Of a stretch of DNA of 64,000 nucleotides, positions 1 through 8,307 are shown in pieces. How positions within the stretch are numbered: the first letter of the stretch is position 1; every line of letters begins with the position of its first letter. The notes beneath the pieces were generated by a model that was given only the letters and a program-made list of their open reading frames with translations, did not search any database and was not told where the DNA came from. The DNA lies in assembly GCF_036023875.1 (NCBI RefSeq), contig NZ_CP107931.1, forward strand, positions 4,588,001 to 4,652,000. The letters run 5' to 3'. This stretch comes from Mycobacterium sp. NBC_00419 (GTDB lineage: Bacteria > Actinomycetota > Actinomycetes > Mycobacteriales > Mycobacteriaceae). A program made the position numbers and the translations under genes.

Positions 1-1
1 G

Positions 2-721
2 ATTCCGGTGATCGCGGCCAACGACGCGAAGTGCAAGACATTGTTCGACAACGGTTATGGCACCGGACAGTCGTGCGTGTTGACCATCCAGGACCTGCTC
101 GACGAACCCCTCGCCGGCAAGTCGGTGGTGGTGGCGGGATACGGGCACGTGGGCAGGGGCGTCGCCCGGGCGGCCAGCGCGCTGGGTGGCGTCGTCACCG
201 TCACCGAGGTCGACCCGGTCGCAGCCCTGGAGGCTCTGTATGCGGGCTTCGGCGTCGCGCCGCTGGTCGACGCGGTGGCGGGCGCCGACCTCGTCATCTC
301 GGCGACCGGTATCGCTCGGACGGTAGCGCTCGAGCATCTCCTCGTGCTCCGGCGGGGTGCGGCGGTTGCGGTCGCAGGTGGTGTGCAGGACGAGATCGCC
401 GTCGCCGACGCGCTCGGTTCCGGTGCCACCCGCAGGGCGCTCGGCGAACGAATCGACGCCCTCGTGTTGCCGAACGGCAACGAGGTAGTGATCCTCGACG
501 ACGGATCGTGCATCAATTGCACTGCGGGGGAGGGTAATCCGATCGAGATCATGGATCTGTCGTTCGGGATCCAACTCTCGGCCGTCGAGTACATCGCCCG
601 GCACGGCGCCGAACTCGGCCCCGGCCTGCACGCCCTGCCCGCCTCAGCCGATCACCGAGTGGCCGAGCTCAAACTGGCCAGTCGCGGGGTCCGCATCGAC
701 AACGACGGGTCGCGGCGATGA
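2..721 (+). CDS. Adenosylhomocysteinase-like protein, 5' end cut by window
   Basis: This is the C-terminal two-thirds of a protein of the S-adenosylhomocysteine hydrolase family; the frame is open to the window edge, so the true start lies upstream. The segment NDAKCKTLFDN matches the family's active-site stretch with its Lys, Asp and Asn, and GYGHVGRG is the NAD-binding glycine motif. It is nevertheless divergent. The NIGHFD motif is replaced by VAGGVQDEI, the GHPS motif by GEGNP, and the usual C-terminal PDHYRY tail is absent. A canonical SAH hydrolase role is therefore doubtful. It overlaps the ECF ATPase gene by ATGA and heads an operon with an ECF transporter and an amidohydrolase. It may act on a related thioether nucleoside; that is inference. 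Confidence 0.8.
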   Translation: MPVIAANDAKCKTLFDNGYGTGQSCVLTIQDLLDEPLAGKSVVVAGYGHVGRGVARAASALGGVVTVTEVDPVAALEALYAGFGVAPLVDAVAGADLVISATGIARTVALEHLLVLRRGAAVAVAGGVQDEIAVADALGSGATRRALGERIDALVLPNGNEVVILDDGSCINCTAGEGNPIEIMDLSFGIQLSAVEYIARHGAELGPGLHALPASADHRVAELKLASRGVRIDNDGSRR

Positions 722-2355
722 CACCACTGCTCGAGCTGAACCGCGTCAGCGTGACCTACGCCGCGGGAAGCCAACCCGCGGTCACCGACATCGACCTTCG
801 CGTGGACGAAGGTGAGCTGGTTCTTCTGGCGGGCCCGTCCGGTTGCGGCAAGAGCACCGTGATGCGGGTGATTAACGGACTGGTGCCGCATGCCTATCGC
901 GCCGCCGTCAGCGGCTCGGTGACCCTGGCGGGCCGGGACGCGAAACAACTTAAGATAAAAGACATCTCGGAATCGGTCGGAACGCTGTTGCAGAATCCCG
1001 GCCGCCAGGTTGTGGGCCAGACGGTCCTGGCCGACCTCGCGTTCGGCCTGGAGAACCGGGGCAGGCCGGCGAGTGAAATTCACGATCGTATCCATCGGAC
1101 TGCCGAGCGACTCGGCATCACCGAATCCCTGCTGGCCGCGAACTCTCACGAATTGTCTGGCGGCCAGCTACAACTCGTGGCCTTCGCAGGTGTCCTGGTG
1201 ATGGACCCTCGGCTCATCATCGTCGACGAACCACTGGCGAACCTGGACACCGAGGCCGCCGACAGGGTTCTGCGGGCGCTGCGCGACTACGTCGATGCCG
1301 GTGGGTCAGCGATCGTCATCGAACATCGCCTCGACCATGTCGTGCCGATTGCACCGGACAACGTCGTGTATCTGGACCGGGGCACCATCACCTACTCCGG
1401 TGGGCTGGACGGCTTCCTGTCGTCGGCGGATCCGGCCGCGGTGAAACTACCGTTCGATACGTTGCGCGCCCGCGCCGATATCCTGGCCGCCCAACCCTCG
1501 CCCGCGCCGCGCGCCGTGACGGGTTCACGGCTGCGCTATTCGAATGCCGATATCGGTTATGACACAAGCACAGTCGTAGCCGACGCTAACCTCGATCTGC
1601 TTGCCGGTCAGCGCGTCGCCATCCTGGGCCGCAACGGGGCGGGCAAGTCGACGCTGCTGCGTGCCGCAGTCGGCCTGGCGGACGTCACCGCCGGTAGCAT
1701 CGAGCTCGAGCAGCGGCCGGTGCAGAGCTACTCGGCTAAAGAGCTCGCTGCGTTGTGCGGCTACCTTTTCCAGAATCCGACCCAGGCCCTGTTCGCCGGC
1801 ACTGTCGCCGAGGAGTTGGCATTCGGGCCGCGAAACCTCGGTGTCGACCCGGGCGAGATCGAGGGCATCGGTCTGCGTGCGCTGCAGGCTGTCGGCCTCG
1901 TCGACGAACCCGATGTGATGACGCGGGTGCCTAGGACCCTGTCGTTCGGGCAGCAACGCCGACTGGCCCTTGCGCTTGCTCTCACGCTGAGCCCGAAGTG
2001 CCTGATCCTCGACGAGCCGACCGCGGGCCAGGACGAGGCGTCAGCTTCGCATTTCCTGGACTCGATCCTGGAGCTTCCCGGTGTGGACAGCGTCTACTGC
2101 ATCACCCACGATGTCGATCTGGCGCTGTGGCGTTGCGACCGGGTGATCGTCGTCGACGGCGGCAAGGTCATCGCCGACGGCTCCTCCCATGACGTCCTCC
2201 ACGACACGTCCCTGTGGGACACCGGCTCGGGTGATCCTGGCCGAGCGGTGTTGCAGGAGACCGACTTTGTTCGCGCCGCACGAGCGGCAACCACGGGCGA
2301 GCGATGTATCCCGTCGCCGAATGACCTTGCCCGACAACTCAGCGCGGTCCCCTGA
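718..2355 (+). CDS. ECF transporter fused double ATPase (EcfA1-EcfA2 type)
   Basis: The 545-residue cytoplasmic ATPase carries two complete ABC domains in one chain. The first has Walker A GPSGCGKST at residues 39-47, signature LSGGQ at 146-150 and Walker B RLIIVDEP near 165-172. The second has Walker A GRNGAGKST near residue 304, a variant signature LSFGQ near 410 and Walker B CLILDEP near 428. Fused A1/A2 subunits power energy-coupling-factor importers of vitamins and metals. The start overlaps the preceding stop as ATGA, which indicates translational coupling. The next two genes encode the S and T components, so the transporter is complete. The substrate is not evident from the ATPase. Confidence 0.93.
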   Translation: MTPLLELNRVSVTYAAGSQPAVTDIDLRVDEGELVLLAGPSGCGKSTVMRVINGLVPHAYRAAVSGSVTLAGRDAKQLKIKDISESVGTLLQNPGRQVVGQTVLADLAFGLENRGRPASEIHDRIHRTAERLGITESLLAANSHELSGGQLQLVAFAGVLVMDPRLIIVDEPLANLDTEAADRVLRALRDYVDAGGSAIVIEHRLDHVVPIAPDNVVYLDRGTITYSGGLDGFLSSADPAAVKLPFDTLRARADILAAQPSPAPRAVTGSRLRYSNADIGYDTSTVVADANLDLLAGQRVAILGRNGAGKSTLLRAAVGLADVTAGSIELEQRPVQSYSAKELAALCGYLFQNPTQALFAGTVAEELAFGPRNLGVDPGEIEGIGLRALQAVGLVDEPDVMTRVPRTLSFGQQRRLALALALTLSPKCLILDEPTAGQDEASASHFLDSILELPGVDSVYCITHDVDLALWRCDRVIVVDGGKVIADGSSHDVLHDTSLWDTGSGDPGRAVLQETDFVRAARAATTGERCIPSPNDLARQLSAVP

Positions 2356-2398
2356 CCACTGAATCCAGCCCGTCACCCACACCAACAGAAGAGGAATC

Positions 2399-2959
2399 AT
2401 GACCATCAACAGCGCAGCACCCGCCAAGCCCTGGACCGTGACGTCCCGAACCATCGTGTTCGGTGCGGTCGGCGCCGCCCTGTACGGGGCCCTGGGCGTC
2501 TTCAGCTTCATCGTTCCCGGAACCGCCAACGTGGCCCTCCGTCCGGCACTGGCGATCATCCCGTTCGTCGGGCTTCGATTCGGTCCTGTCGCCGGGTTCT
2601 TCACCGGGCTCGTCGGCAACGCGATCGTCGATCAGATTCAGGGGTTCGGCTTCTTGACCTATTGGAACTGGAGCCTGGCCAACGGCCTGGTCGGTCTGAT
2701 CGCGGGGCTGTTGGCCTACTACACCCGCGAACCCGAGAAGGAGTCGCGCCGGATCGTCCGGGTCGAGGTGATCGTCGCCGTCGCTGTGATCCTCGGTCTG
2801 CTGTTCACGATCACTGACATCTTCCTCGGCAACACGCTGGTCTACTGGTTCACCGCGGCCTACCTGCCTGCCCTGCTCAGCAGCGGTCTGGCGTCACTGG
2901 TACTCGTTCCGGTCCTCGACAAAGCCTGGCAGCCCCTGGCCAACCGTGCCGGTCGCTGA
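2399..2959 (+). CDS. ECF transporter substrate-binding (S) component
   Basis: This 186-residue integral membrane protein has about five to six hydrophobic segments, for example around residues 22-40, 50-70, 88-104 and 122-140. Its size and position between the ECF ATPase and T component identify it as the S component, which binds substrate inside the membrane. The stretch LRPALAIIPFVGLRFGP followed by FFTGLVGNAIVD is typical of the ECF S fold. I cannot assign a vitamin from the sequence. The start ATG follows a 43-base gap holding AGAGGA a few bases upstream. The stop overlaps the EcfT start by one base. Confidence 0.85.
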   Translation: MTINSAAPAKPWTVTSRTIVFGAVGAALYGALGVFSFIVPGTANVALRPALAIIPFVGLRFGPVAGFFTGLVGNAIVDQIQGFGFLTYWNWSLANGLVGLIAGLLAYYTREPEKESRRIVRVEVIVAVAVILGLLFTITDIFLGNTLVYWFTAAYLPALLSSGLASLVLVPVLDKAWQPLANRAGR

Positions 2960-3774
2960 TGGAGGCCCCGCGCTACCTTGCGGGAAACTCGTTTCTCGGC
3001 CGGCGTGATCCGCGCGTCCTGATCCTGGTACCCGCGCTCACGGTGCTCATCGTCGCGCAGATCCAGGACCTGCGGCTGATGGCCGTCGCCGTCGTCCTGG
3101 CACTCGGGTACTACGTTGCGGCGCGGATACCGTTCCACGAGGTCCGGGCCAACTGGGGTTTCGTCGCGGTCTTCGTGTTGTTGCTGGCCGGGGCGAACGG
3201 ATTGATCGTCGGCGCACAGCAGTACCGCGACGGAGTCACGACGCTGTTCACCATCCCGGTCATCAATCTGTCCGTGACGACCGCCTCGGTGGCCTACACC
3301 GTCACAATGTTGTTGCGATTCATGGCAATAGCGGCGACCGGGTTCCCGCTGGCGTTCGCCGTGCGGCCCGGGGACCTGGCCGTTGCCTTCGCCCGACTCG
3401 GGGTGCCCGACCGCTTCGCCTACGGTCTCGATCTGACGTTCCGCTTCATCCCGACAGTCTCGGCGAACCTGCGCGAAACAGTTTCTGCGCAACGACTCCG
3501 AGGTTACGAGGTGGCCCAGACGCGTAATCCGGTGCGGCGCCTCAACCAGATGCGCCCTGTGCTGGTACCGGTGACGGTCAGCGCATTCGTCGACGCGGAG
3601 GACGTTGCCGACGCGCTCGATCTGCGCGGATTCGGAACCGCGCCGCGTACCTGGTTGCGCACCTTGAGATTCAACGCCGCCGATTGGGCTGTGCTCGTAT
3701 TCGTCCTGGTGCTGGCGATCGGTGCGACGGTGGCGTCCCTGACCGGCCGGATGCCCGGGTTGTGGACCGGATGA
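2959..3774 (+). CDS. ECF transporter transmembrane coupling (T) component
   Basis: This 271-residue membrane protein has hydrophobic segments near residues 22-50, 65-83, 107-125 and 245-265. Two Ala-Arg-Gly type coupling motifs, QRLRGYE and LDLRGFG, lie in the cytoplasmic C-terminal half. In the EcfT family these dock into the two ATPase domains. Its start ATG overlaps the EcfS stop (TGATG) and its stop overlaps the amidohydrolase start (ATGA), so the whole operon appears translationally coupled. Together with the two genes before it, it forms a full importer. Confidence 0.9.
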   Translation: MEAPRYLAGNSFLGRRDPRVLILVPALTVLIVAQIQDLRLMAVAVVLALGYYVAARIPFHEVRANWGFVAVFVLLLAGANGLIVGAQQYRDGVTTLFTIPVINLSVTTASVAYTVTMLLRFMAIAATGFPLAFAVRPGDLAVAFARLGVPDRFAYGLDLTFRFIPTVSANLRETVSAQRLRGYEVAQTRNPVRRLNQMRPVLVPVTVSAFVDAEDVADALDLRGFGTAPRTWLRTLRFNAADWAVLVFVLVLAIGATVASLTGRMPGLWTG

Positions 3775-5036
3775 GTTCTGGGCATATCAGGCTGCACACC
3801 GCACCGTGGTTGTTCGCGGGCACCGGTGTGGTTGTCCGCCGCGGCGCCGTCGCCGTCGACGGCGGCACCATCGTGGAGGTGGGCCCACTGGACGATGTGC
3901 GGCGCCTGCTTCCGGCGGCGACGGTGGTGGAGTGGCCCGGTGTGTTGATCCCCGGGTTGGTCAACGCCCACACCCATCTGCAGTACAGCGGGATGGCCGA
4001 CCTCGGCAAGGTCAAGTACGACTCCTTCGAAACGTGGTCGGAGGCCTTCGAGGAGGAGTACCTGCGCCGCTCGGACTGGCGCGAGGGCGCATACGCCGGC
4101 GCGCAGCTGCTCCTGGCGAACGGGACGACGGCGGCGGGTGATGTGGTCACGCACGTCGAGGCCCTGGATGCGCTGCACACCGCGGGAGTGCACGGCATCG
4201 CTTATTGGGAGGTGATGGCCTGGCACGAAGCCGACTGGTTCGACCACGGCCGGGATCAGGTGATCGAGGTGTTGCGACACGGCGAGGTGCACCAGGTGGG
4301 TTTGTCACCGCACGCGCCGTATTCGTTGGACACCGAGGTGTTGCGCGACCTGGGGCTTCTGGCACGCCAGTACGGGTTGCGAACCCACGTCCATCTGGCC
4401 GAATCGGCATTCGAACACGACTTCGTCGCCACCGGATCGGGGCCGCTTGCCGAGCAGTGGCGGGACTGGGGATTCGCCGAGTTCGCCCTGCTGCGCCAAG
4501 GCGGATCCGCACGCCGCCCGGTGCAGTACGCGGAGGATCTGGGTGTTCTGGGGCCGGGCACCCACATCGCCCACGGCGTGTACGTCGACGCTGAGGACAG
4601 GGCACGGTTGCGGCAGACATCCACCGTCGTGGCGCTGTGCCCTCGGTCCAACGCCGTCATCGGCCTGGACGAACCACCGGTCGCGGCCTATCTGCGGGAG
4701 GGCAACGCGATCGCGGTCGGTACCGATTCGTTGGCGTCGAGCCCGTCACTGGACGTGCTCGACGATCTCGCTGAGCTGCACCGAATCGCCAGGGCGCAGG
4801 GCTACGCGGGCGACGATCTCCATGCCCGCCTGCTCGAGGCGGCCACCGCCGGGGGTGCCGGCGCGCTGGGGATGGCCGACCGGTTCGGCACTCTGGAACC
4901 CGGCCGACTCGCCGACTTCACGATCCTGGGCATCGACGCGCACACCGGCGCCGACGCCCTGGCCGAAATCGTGGAAAGCGGTGCGGGCAAGACGATTGCG
5001 ACGGTCATCGGAGGTGAGACCCGCTTCTCCCGGTGA
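3771..5036 (+). CDS. Amidohydrolase of the nucleoside/SAH deaminase-like (TRZ/ATZ) type
   Basis: This 421-residue metal-dependent hydrolase has the composite beta-sandwich plus TIM-barrel layout. Metal and catalytic motifs are in order: NAHTHLQYSG (HxH), SPHAPYS, HVHLAES and GTDSLASSPSLD with the metal Asp. The C-terminal GTLEPGRLADF closes the sandwich. Relatives deaminate 5'-methylthioadenosine, S-adenosylhomocysteine, guanine or triazines. ATG 3771 is chosen because it overlaps the EcfT stop as ATGA. The pairing with an SAH-hydrolase-like gene suggests deamination of an imported adenosine-like thioether, as in deaminase-first SAH salvage. The substrate remains a guess. Confidence 0.82.
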   Translation: MSSGHIRLHTAPWLFAGTGVVVRRGAVAVDGGTIVEVGPLDDVRRLLPAATVVEWPGVLIPGLVNAHTHLQYSGMADLGKVKYDSFETWSEAFEEEYLRRSDWREGAYAGAQLLLANGTTAAGDVVTHVEALDALHTAGVHGIAYWEVMAWHEADWFDHGRDQVIEVLRHGEVHQVGLSPHAPYSLDTEVLRDLGLLARQYGLRTHVHLAESAFEHDFVATGSGPLAEQWRDWGFAEFALLRQGGSARRPVQYAEDLGVLGPGTHIAHGVYVDAEDRARLRQTSTVVALCPRSNAVIGLDEPPVAAYLREGNAIAVGTDSLASSPSLDVLDDLAELHRIARAQGYAGDDLHARLLEAATAGGAGALGMADRFGTLEPGRLADFTILGIDAHTGADALAEIVESGAGKTIATVIGGETRFSR

Positions 5037-5079
5037 CGCACTGTCGCTAATCCTCGAGATTTCCCCGACCCGACACCGC

Positions 5080-5085
5080 TACGGT
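5080..5085 (+). promoter_or_regulatory. -10 element for the response regulator, probably leaderless
   Basis: TACGGT fits the mycobacterial TANNNT -10 consensus and ends six bases before the ATG at 5092. Transcription would begin at or next to the start codon. No Shine-Dalgarno sequence is present in the 55-base gap. Confidence 0.5.
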
Positions 5086-5091
5086 GATGCC

Positions 5092-5742
5092 ATGACGGTG
5101 CGGGTGGTGCTCGTCGATGACCACGAAATGGTCATCGAGGGTCTCAAGGCGATGCTCACGCCGTTCGCCGAACGGGTCGCGGTGGTCGGCGAGGCAGTCG
5201 GTGCGGAGAAGGCGATGGCGGTGATCGCCGAGCTGCATCCCGACATCGTGCTCTGCGATGTCCGCATGCAGGGCGCCAGCGGCCTGGACCTCTGCCGCGA
5301 GATCCGCGAGCGCGACCCCGGGCAGAAGGTGATCCTGCTGTCGGTCTACGACGACGAGCAGTATCTGTTCCAGGCCATGCGGGTGGGTGCCTCTGGCTAT
5401 TTGCTCAAGGGCATCAGCAGCGACGAACTGGTGCGCCAGCTCGAGGGTGTGCACGCCGGGTCGACGGCCATCGACGCCGGCCTGGCCGCCCGTGCCGCCG
5501 AGACGGCGGCCCGGCTGCAGAGCGACCAGTTCTGGCCCGGCGCACGCCACGGCCTGACCCAGCGGGAAAGTGAGATCCTCTCGCTGGTGGTGACGGGACT
5601 GTCCAACCGCGGTATCGCCTCCAAGCTGGTGATCGGCGAGGAGACCGTCAAAACCCATCTCAGCTCCATCTACCGCAAGTTCGGCGTCAGCGATCGAACC
5701 AGTGCCGCGGCAACAGCGTTGCGCGAGGGCATCTTTCAATGA
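5092..5742 (+). CDS. NarL/LuxR-family response regulator
   Basis: This 216-residue two-component regulator has a receiver domain at residues 1-120. Acidic residues are Asp9-Asp10, the phospho-acceptor is Asp56 in the segment IVLCDVRM, and the switch Lys is in YLLKG. A LuxR-type helix-turn-helix follows near residues 150-210, containing LTQRESEIL and the recognition helix EETVKTHLSSIYRKFG. It binds DNA after phosphorylation by the kinase encoded next, whose ATG overlaps this stop as ATGA. A start further upstream would run into the amidohydrolase, and the ATG at 5092 has a well-placed -10 element. The target genes are unknown. Confidence 0.92.
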   Translation: MTVRVVLVDDHEMVIEGLKAMLTPFAERVAVVGEAVGAEKAMAVIAELHPDIVLCDVRMQGASGLDLCREIRERDPGQKVILLSVYDDEQYLFQAMRVGASGYLLKGISSDELVRQLEGVHAGSTAIDAGLAARAAETAARLQSDQFWPGARHGLTQRESEILSLVVTGLSNRGIASKLVIGEETVKTHLSSIYRKFGVSDRTSAAATALREGIFQ

Positions 5743-6944
5743 ACACCCCCCGCGGCGTGAGCCCGCACGCGATGCACAGCCTGGTCGATGCCGACCGCGA
5801 GGTGGCCCTGCTGCTCGACATCATCGCCGCGACGTCCTCGGGTCCCGGGGTTGAACCAATGGCCGCGGCGGTGGCCCAGATGATCACGGCGGCAACGGCT
5901 TCCGACGTCTGTTTCGTGCACGTGCTCGACGACACCGACCGCTCGCTGACGCTGGCCGGTGCCACCCCGCCGTTCGACGAGCAAGTGGGACTGGTTCGGC
6001 TGCCCCTGGGTTCGGGGGTCTCGGGCTGGGTGGCCAGCCATCGTGAGCCGGTGGTGATCGTCAGCGACAAGGAGGCCGATCCGCGCTACGTGCCGATCGC
6101 GGCCCTGCGCGGCAAGGACTTCACCTCGATGGCGTCGGTGCCGATGGAAACCGAGCCGGGCGGCCTCGTCGGGGTGCTCAACGTGCACAACATCGAGCGT
6201 CGCGACTTCACCCCGCGTGATATCGAGCTGCTGCTGATCATCGGCAGGCTCATCGCCGGTGCGCTGCACCAGGCCCGGCTGCACCGCCAGCTATCCGCCC
6301 GCGAACGCGCACACGAGAACTTCGCGGAGCAGGTGATCGCCGCCCAGGAAAGCGAGCGCCGCCGGCTGGCCGGCGATATCCACGACGGCATCTCCCAGCG
6401 GCTCGTCGGCCTGAGCTACCGACTCGATGCCGCCGCGCGCGCCGTCGACGACGGCGACCAGCCGGCTGCCGCCGAGCAACTGGAAAAGGCCCGGGATCTG
6501 GTCGATCTCACCTTGGCCGAGGCGCGCTCGGCGATCAGCGGTCTGCGCCCGCCGGTGCTCGACGATCTCGGCCTGGTCGGTGGGCTGGCGAGCCTGGCCG
6601 CCTCCATCCCGGAGGTGGACCTGGAGTTGCACCTGGCCGACGAGCGGCTGCCCGAGCACATCGAGGTGGCGGTGTATCGCATTGCCCAGGAATGCTTCCA
6701 GAACGTCGTCAAGCATTCCCGGGCGCTGGTCGCCACCGTCACGTTCACCGTCGCCGACGGGGTGGCCCGGCTCGAGGTCGTCGACAACGGGGTGGGGTTC
6801 GAGGCCGGGCCGGTGTCGTCCTCCGGCGGCTACGGCATGTTGTCGATGGCCGAGCGTGCCGAATTGGTCGGCGGCTCGGTGAAGGTACGGTCGCGCCCCG
6901 GCGCGGGCACCACCGTGACGGTGAGCATTCCGGTCGACGGCTAG
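5739..6944 (+). CDS. GAF-domain sensor histidine kinase (HisKA_3 type)
   Basis: This 401-residue cytosolic kinase has no membrane segment. A GAF sensor domain covers about residues 25-175. The dimerisation and phosphotransfer helix follows, with the phospho-accepting His215 in GDIHDGISQRL. A HATPase_c domain ends the protein, with NVVKHS (N box), VVDNGVGF and GYGMLSMAERA. Kinases of this class partner NarL-type regulators, and its gene overlaps the upstream regulator by four bases. The absence of a transmembrane region implies a diffusible or redox signal sensed by GAF. It converges on the AraC gene across a repeat element. Confidence 0.92.
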   Translation: MNTPRGVSPHAMHSLVDADREVALLLDIIAATSSGPGVEPMAAAVAQMITAATASDVCFVHVLDDTDRSLTLAGATPPFDEQVGLVRLPLGSGVSGWVASHREPVVIVSDKEADPRYVPIAALRGKDFTSMASVPMETEPGGLVGVLNVHNIERRDFTPRDIELLLIIGRLIAGALHQARLHRQLSARERAHENFAEQVIAAQESERRRLAGDIHDGISQRLVGLSYRLDAAARAVDDGDQPAAAEQLEKARDLVDLTLAEARSAISGLRPPVLDDLGLVGGLASLAASIPEVDLELHLADERLPEHIEVAVYRIAQECFQNVVKHSRALVATVTFTVADGVARLEVVDNGVGFEAGPVSSSGGYGMLSMAERAELVGGSVKVRSRPGAGTTVTVSIPVDG

Positions 6945-7016
6945 CGCCGAGATCGACGAAATGGCGCGATCCTCTCGCACTTTCGCGCCCGTTTGTGGGT
7001 TTGGGCGAGAACGGGG
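6945..7016 (+). repeat. Intergenic hairpin element, copy A (convergent gap)
   Basis: The gap between the kinase stop and the AraC stop starts CGCCGAGATCGACGAA. It carries two possible stems: TCTCGC (6973-6978) with GCGAGA (7005-7010), and CGCCC (6986-6990) with GGGCG (7003-7007). The same opening and a similar hairpin occur at 63742-63812, also between convergent genes. It probably acts as a bidirectional transcription terminator, and it looks like a dispersed repeat. Confidence 0.6.
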
Positions 7017-8081
7017 CTAGCGGCGCAGCGTCTCCGAAGGTGCTTCGCCCCAACGCTTTCGGTATTCGACGGCGAAACTGCCGAGGTGGTTGAAACCCCA
7101 CCGCTCGGCGACCTGGGTCACCGTCACGCCGTCGGCGGGGATGGCGTCGGTGAGTTCCTCGTGCACCCGCTCGAGCCGGCGCTCCCGCACATAGGTCATC
7201 GGCGTCATGCCCAGCTCCTCGCGAAAGCCCTGCTGGATGGATCGCACGCTCATGTGCACGGCCTTGGCCACGGCTTCCATCGTGATGCGTTCGGCGAGAT
7301 GGTCCTCGATGAAGTTCATGGCGTTCTGCACCACCGCGCGGCGCTGATCCGGCGGGGCCGGGGCGAGGAACTCGGCATAGTAATTCGACGGCTGCAGGTG
7401 CAGCAGGCTGCTGATGACGAACTCCTCGACGGCGCCGATACCCTGCCCGCGCTGGATCAGTGAGCCCTCGTGGAACACCTCGGTGTGGATCAACTGCACG
7501 GCGGCGTGCCAGCGCATGGCGGCCTCGGTGGCCATGTCGAATTCGGGTTCGAAGATCAGCGGGCGGTCCATGCCGCGGCCGAGCAGCCGGGTCAGATGTG
7601 CGGCCAGGGCCCGCTCCTCGATGCGGACGATCAGCTGTGGCGAGTCGTGGTCGAACGCCATCCGCAGCGATGCGCCGGGACTGCTGACCACCGAGCAGAT
7701 TGTGTTGGCCTCGAAGGTCTTTCCGCGATGCTCGGCGAGCGCACGCCCGTTCATCGGCATGTGCACCGCGTAGTGCGGGCCCAGCATGGGGATGTCGACC
7801 GCCGCCGCGACGTGCAGGTCGAGATAGAGCAGGCTGACGTTGCGCAGCCGCACCCCGTGCATGGTGGCGGCGAAACCCGGGATTTCGTCGGGACCGACCG
7901 TCAGATTCAGCGGCCCCAACGTCTTGGCGATGAGCCTCGCCGCCGACTTCACGTCCTCGGTGTAGAAGATCTCATTGTTTGCCAGCGCCGGTGGCACACC
8001 CCGCGACCGGACCTTGCGGCGGACCGGGTTGCTGGTGCGCCGGACGTCGATGTAGCCCAGTCTGGTGAGCCGCGACATCAA
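7017..8081 (-). CDS. AraC-family transcriptional regulator
   Basis: The protein has about 354 residues, with an AraC-binding-like N-terminal domain (about 20-210) and a C-terminal AraC double helix-turn-helix (about 245-350). The latter contains HMSVRSIQQGFREELGMTP and the closing VAERWGFNHLGSFAVEYRKRWGE. The start is either TTG at 8081 or ATG at 8078, which differ by one residue. It is divergent from the hydrogenase operon across 226 bases, so control of that operon is possible. Nothing in the sequence proves it. The N-terminal domain type is often found in regulators of alkane or aromatic metabolism. Confidence 0.88.
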   Translation of the reverse strand: MMSRLTRLGYIDVRRTSNPVRRKVRSRGVPPALANNEIFYTEDVKSAARLIAKTLGPLNLTVGPDEIPGFAATMHGVRLRNVSLLYLDLHVAAAVDIPMLGPHYAVHMPMNGRALAEHRGKTFEANTICSVVSSPGASLRMAFDHDSPQLIVRIEERALAAHLTRLLGRGMDRPLIFEPEFDMATEAAMRWHAAVQLIHTEVFHEGSLIQRGQGIGAVEEFVISSLLHLQPSNYYAEFLAPAPPDQRRAVVQNAMNFIEDHLAERITMEAVAKAVHMSVRSIQQGFREELGMTPMTYVRERRLERVHEELTDAIPADGVTVTQVAERWGFNHLGSFAVEYRKRWGEAPSETLRR

Positions 8082-8307
8082 CGCCCGCCGTGCTCTGAAT
8101 CCCGAGGCAGGTCGGCCGACACAAATTTGCTTGCATTCGGCACGTCCAGCCCCCTAAACATCGGCGTCGCTTCAACGCGGTCAATTCTTCGCAATCCTGA
8201 CAGCCACTGCGCGAAAGCGATAGGCACAACAGTCCCATAGGTCTACTTTTGTGATTGAAGCCACACCTGCCGTAGGTGTGCCGTGGGTGGCTCTCCAGGA
8301 GGTTTGC
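8082..8307. promoter_or_regulatory. Divergent control region upstream of the hydrogenase operon
   Basis: This 226-base gap separates the AraC regulator from hucM. A perfect inverted repeat, CACACCT (8262-8268) and AGGTGTG (8274-8280) with a five-base loop GCCGT, sits 28 bases before the hucM ATG. A strong Shine-Dalgarno AGGAGG is at 8297-8302. The repeat could be an operator or a 5'-UTR hairpin. I could not place a convincing -10/-35 pair. Confidence 0.45.
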
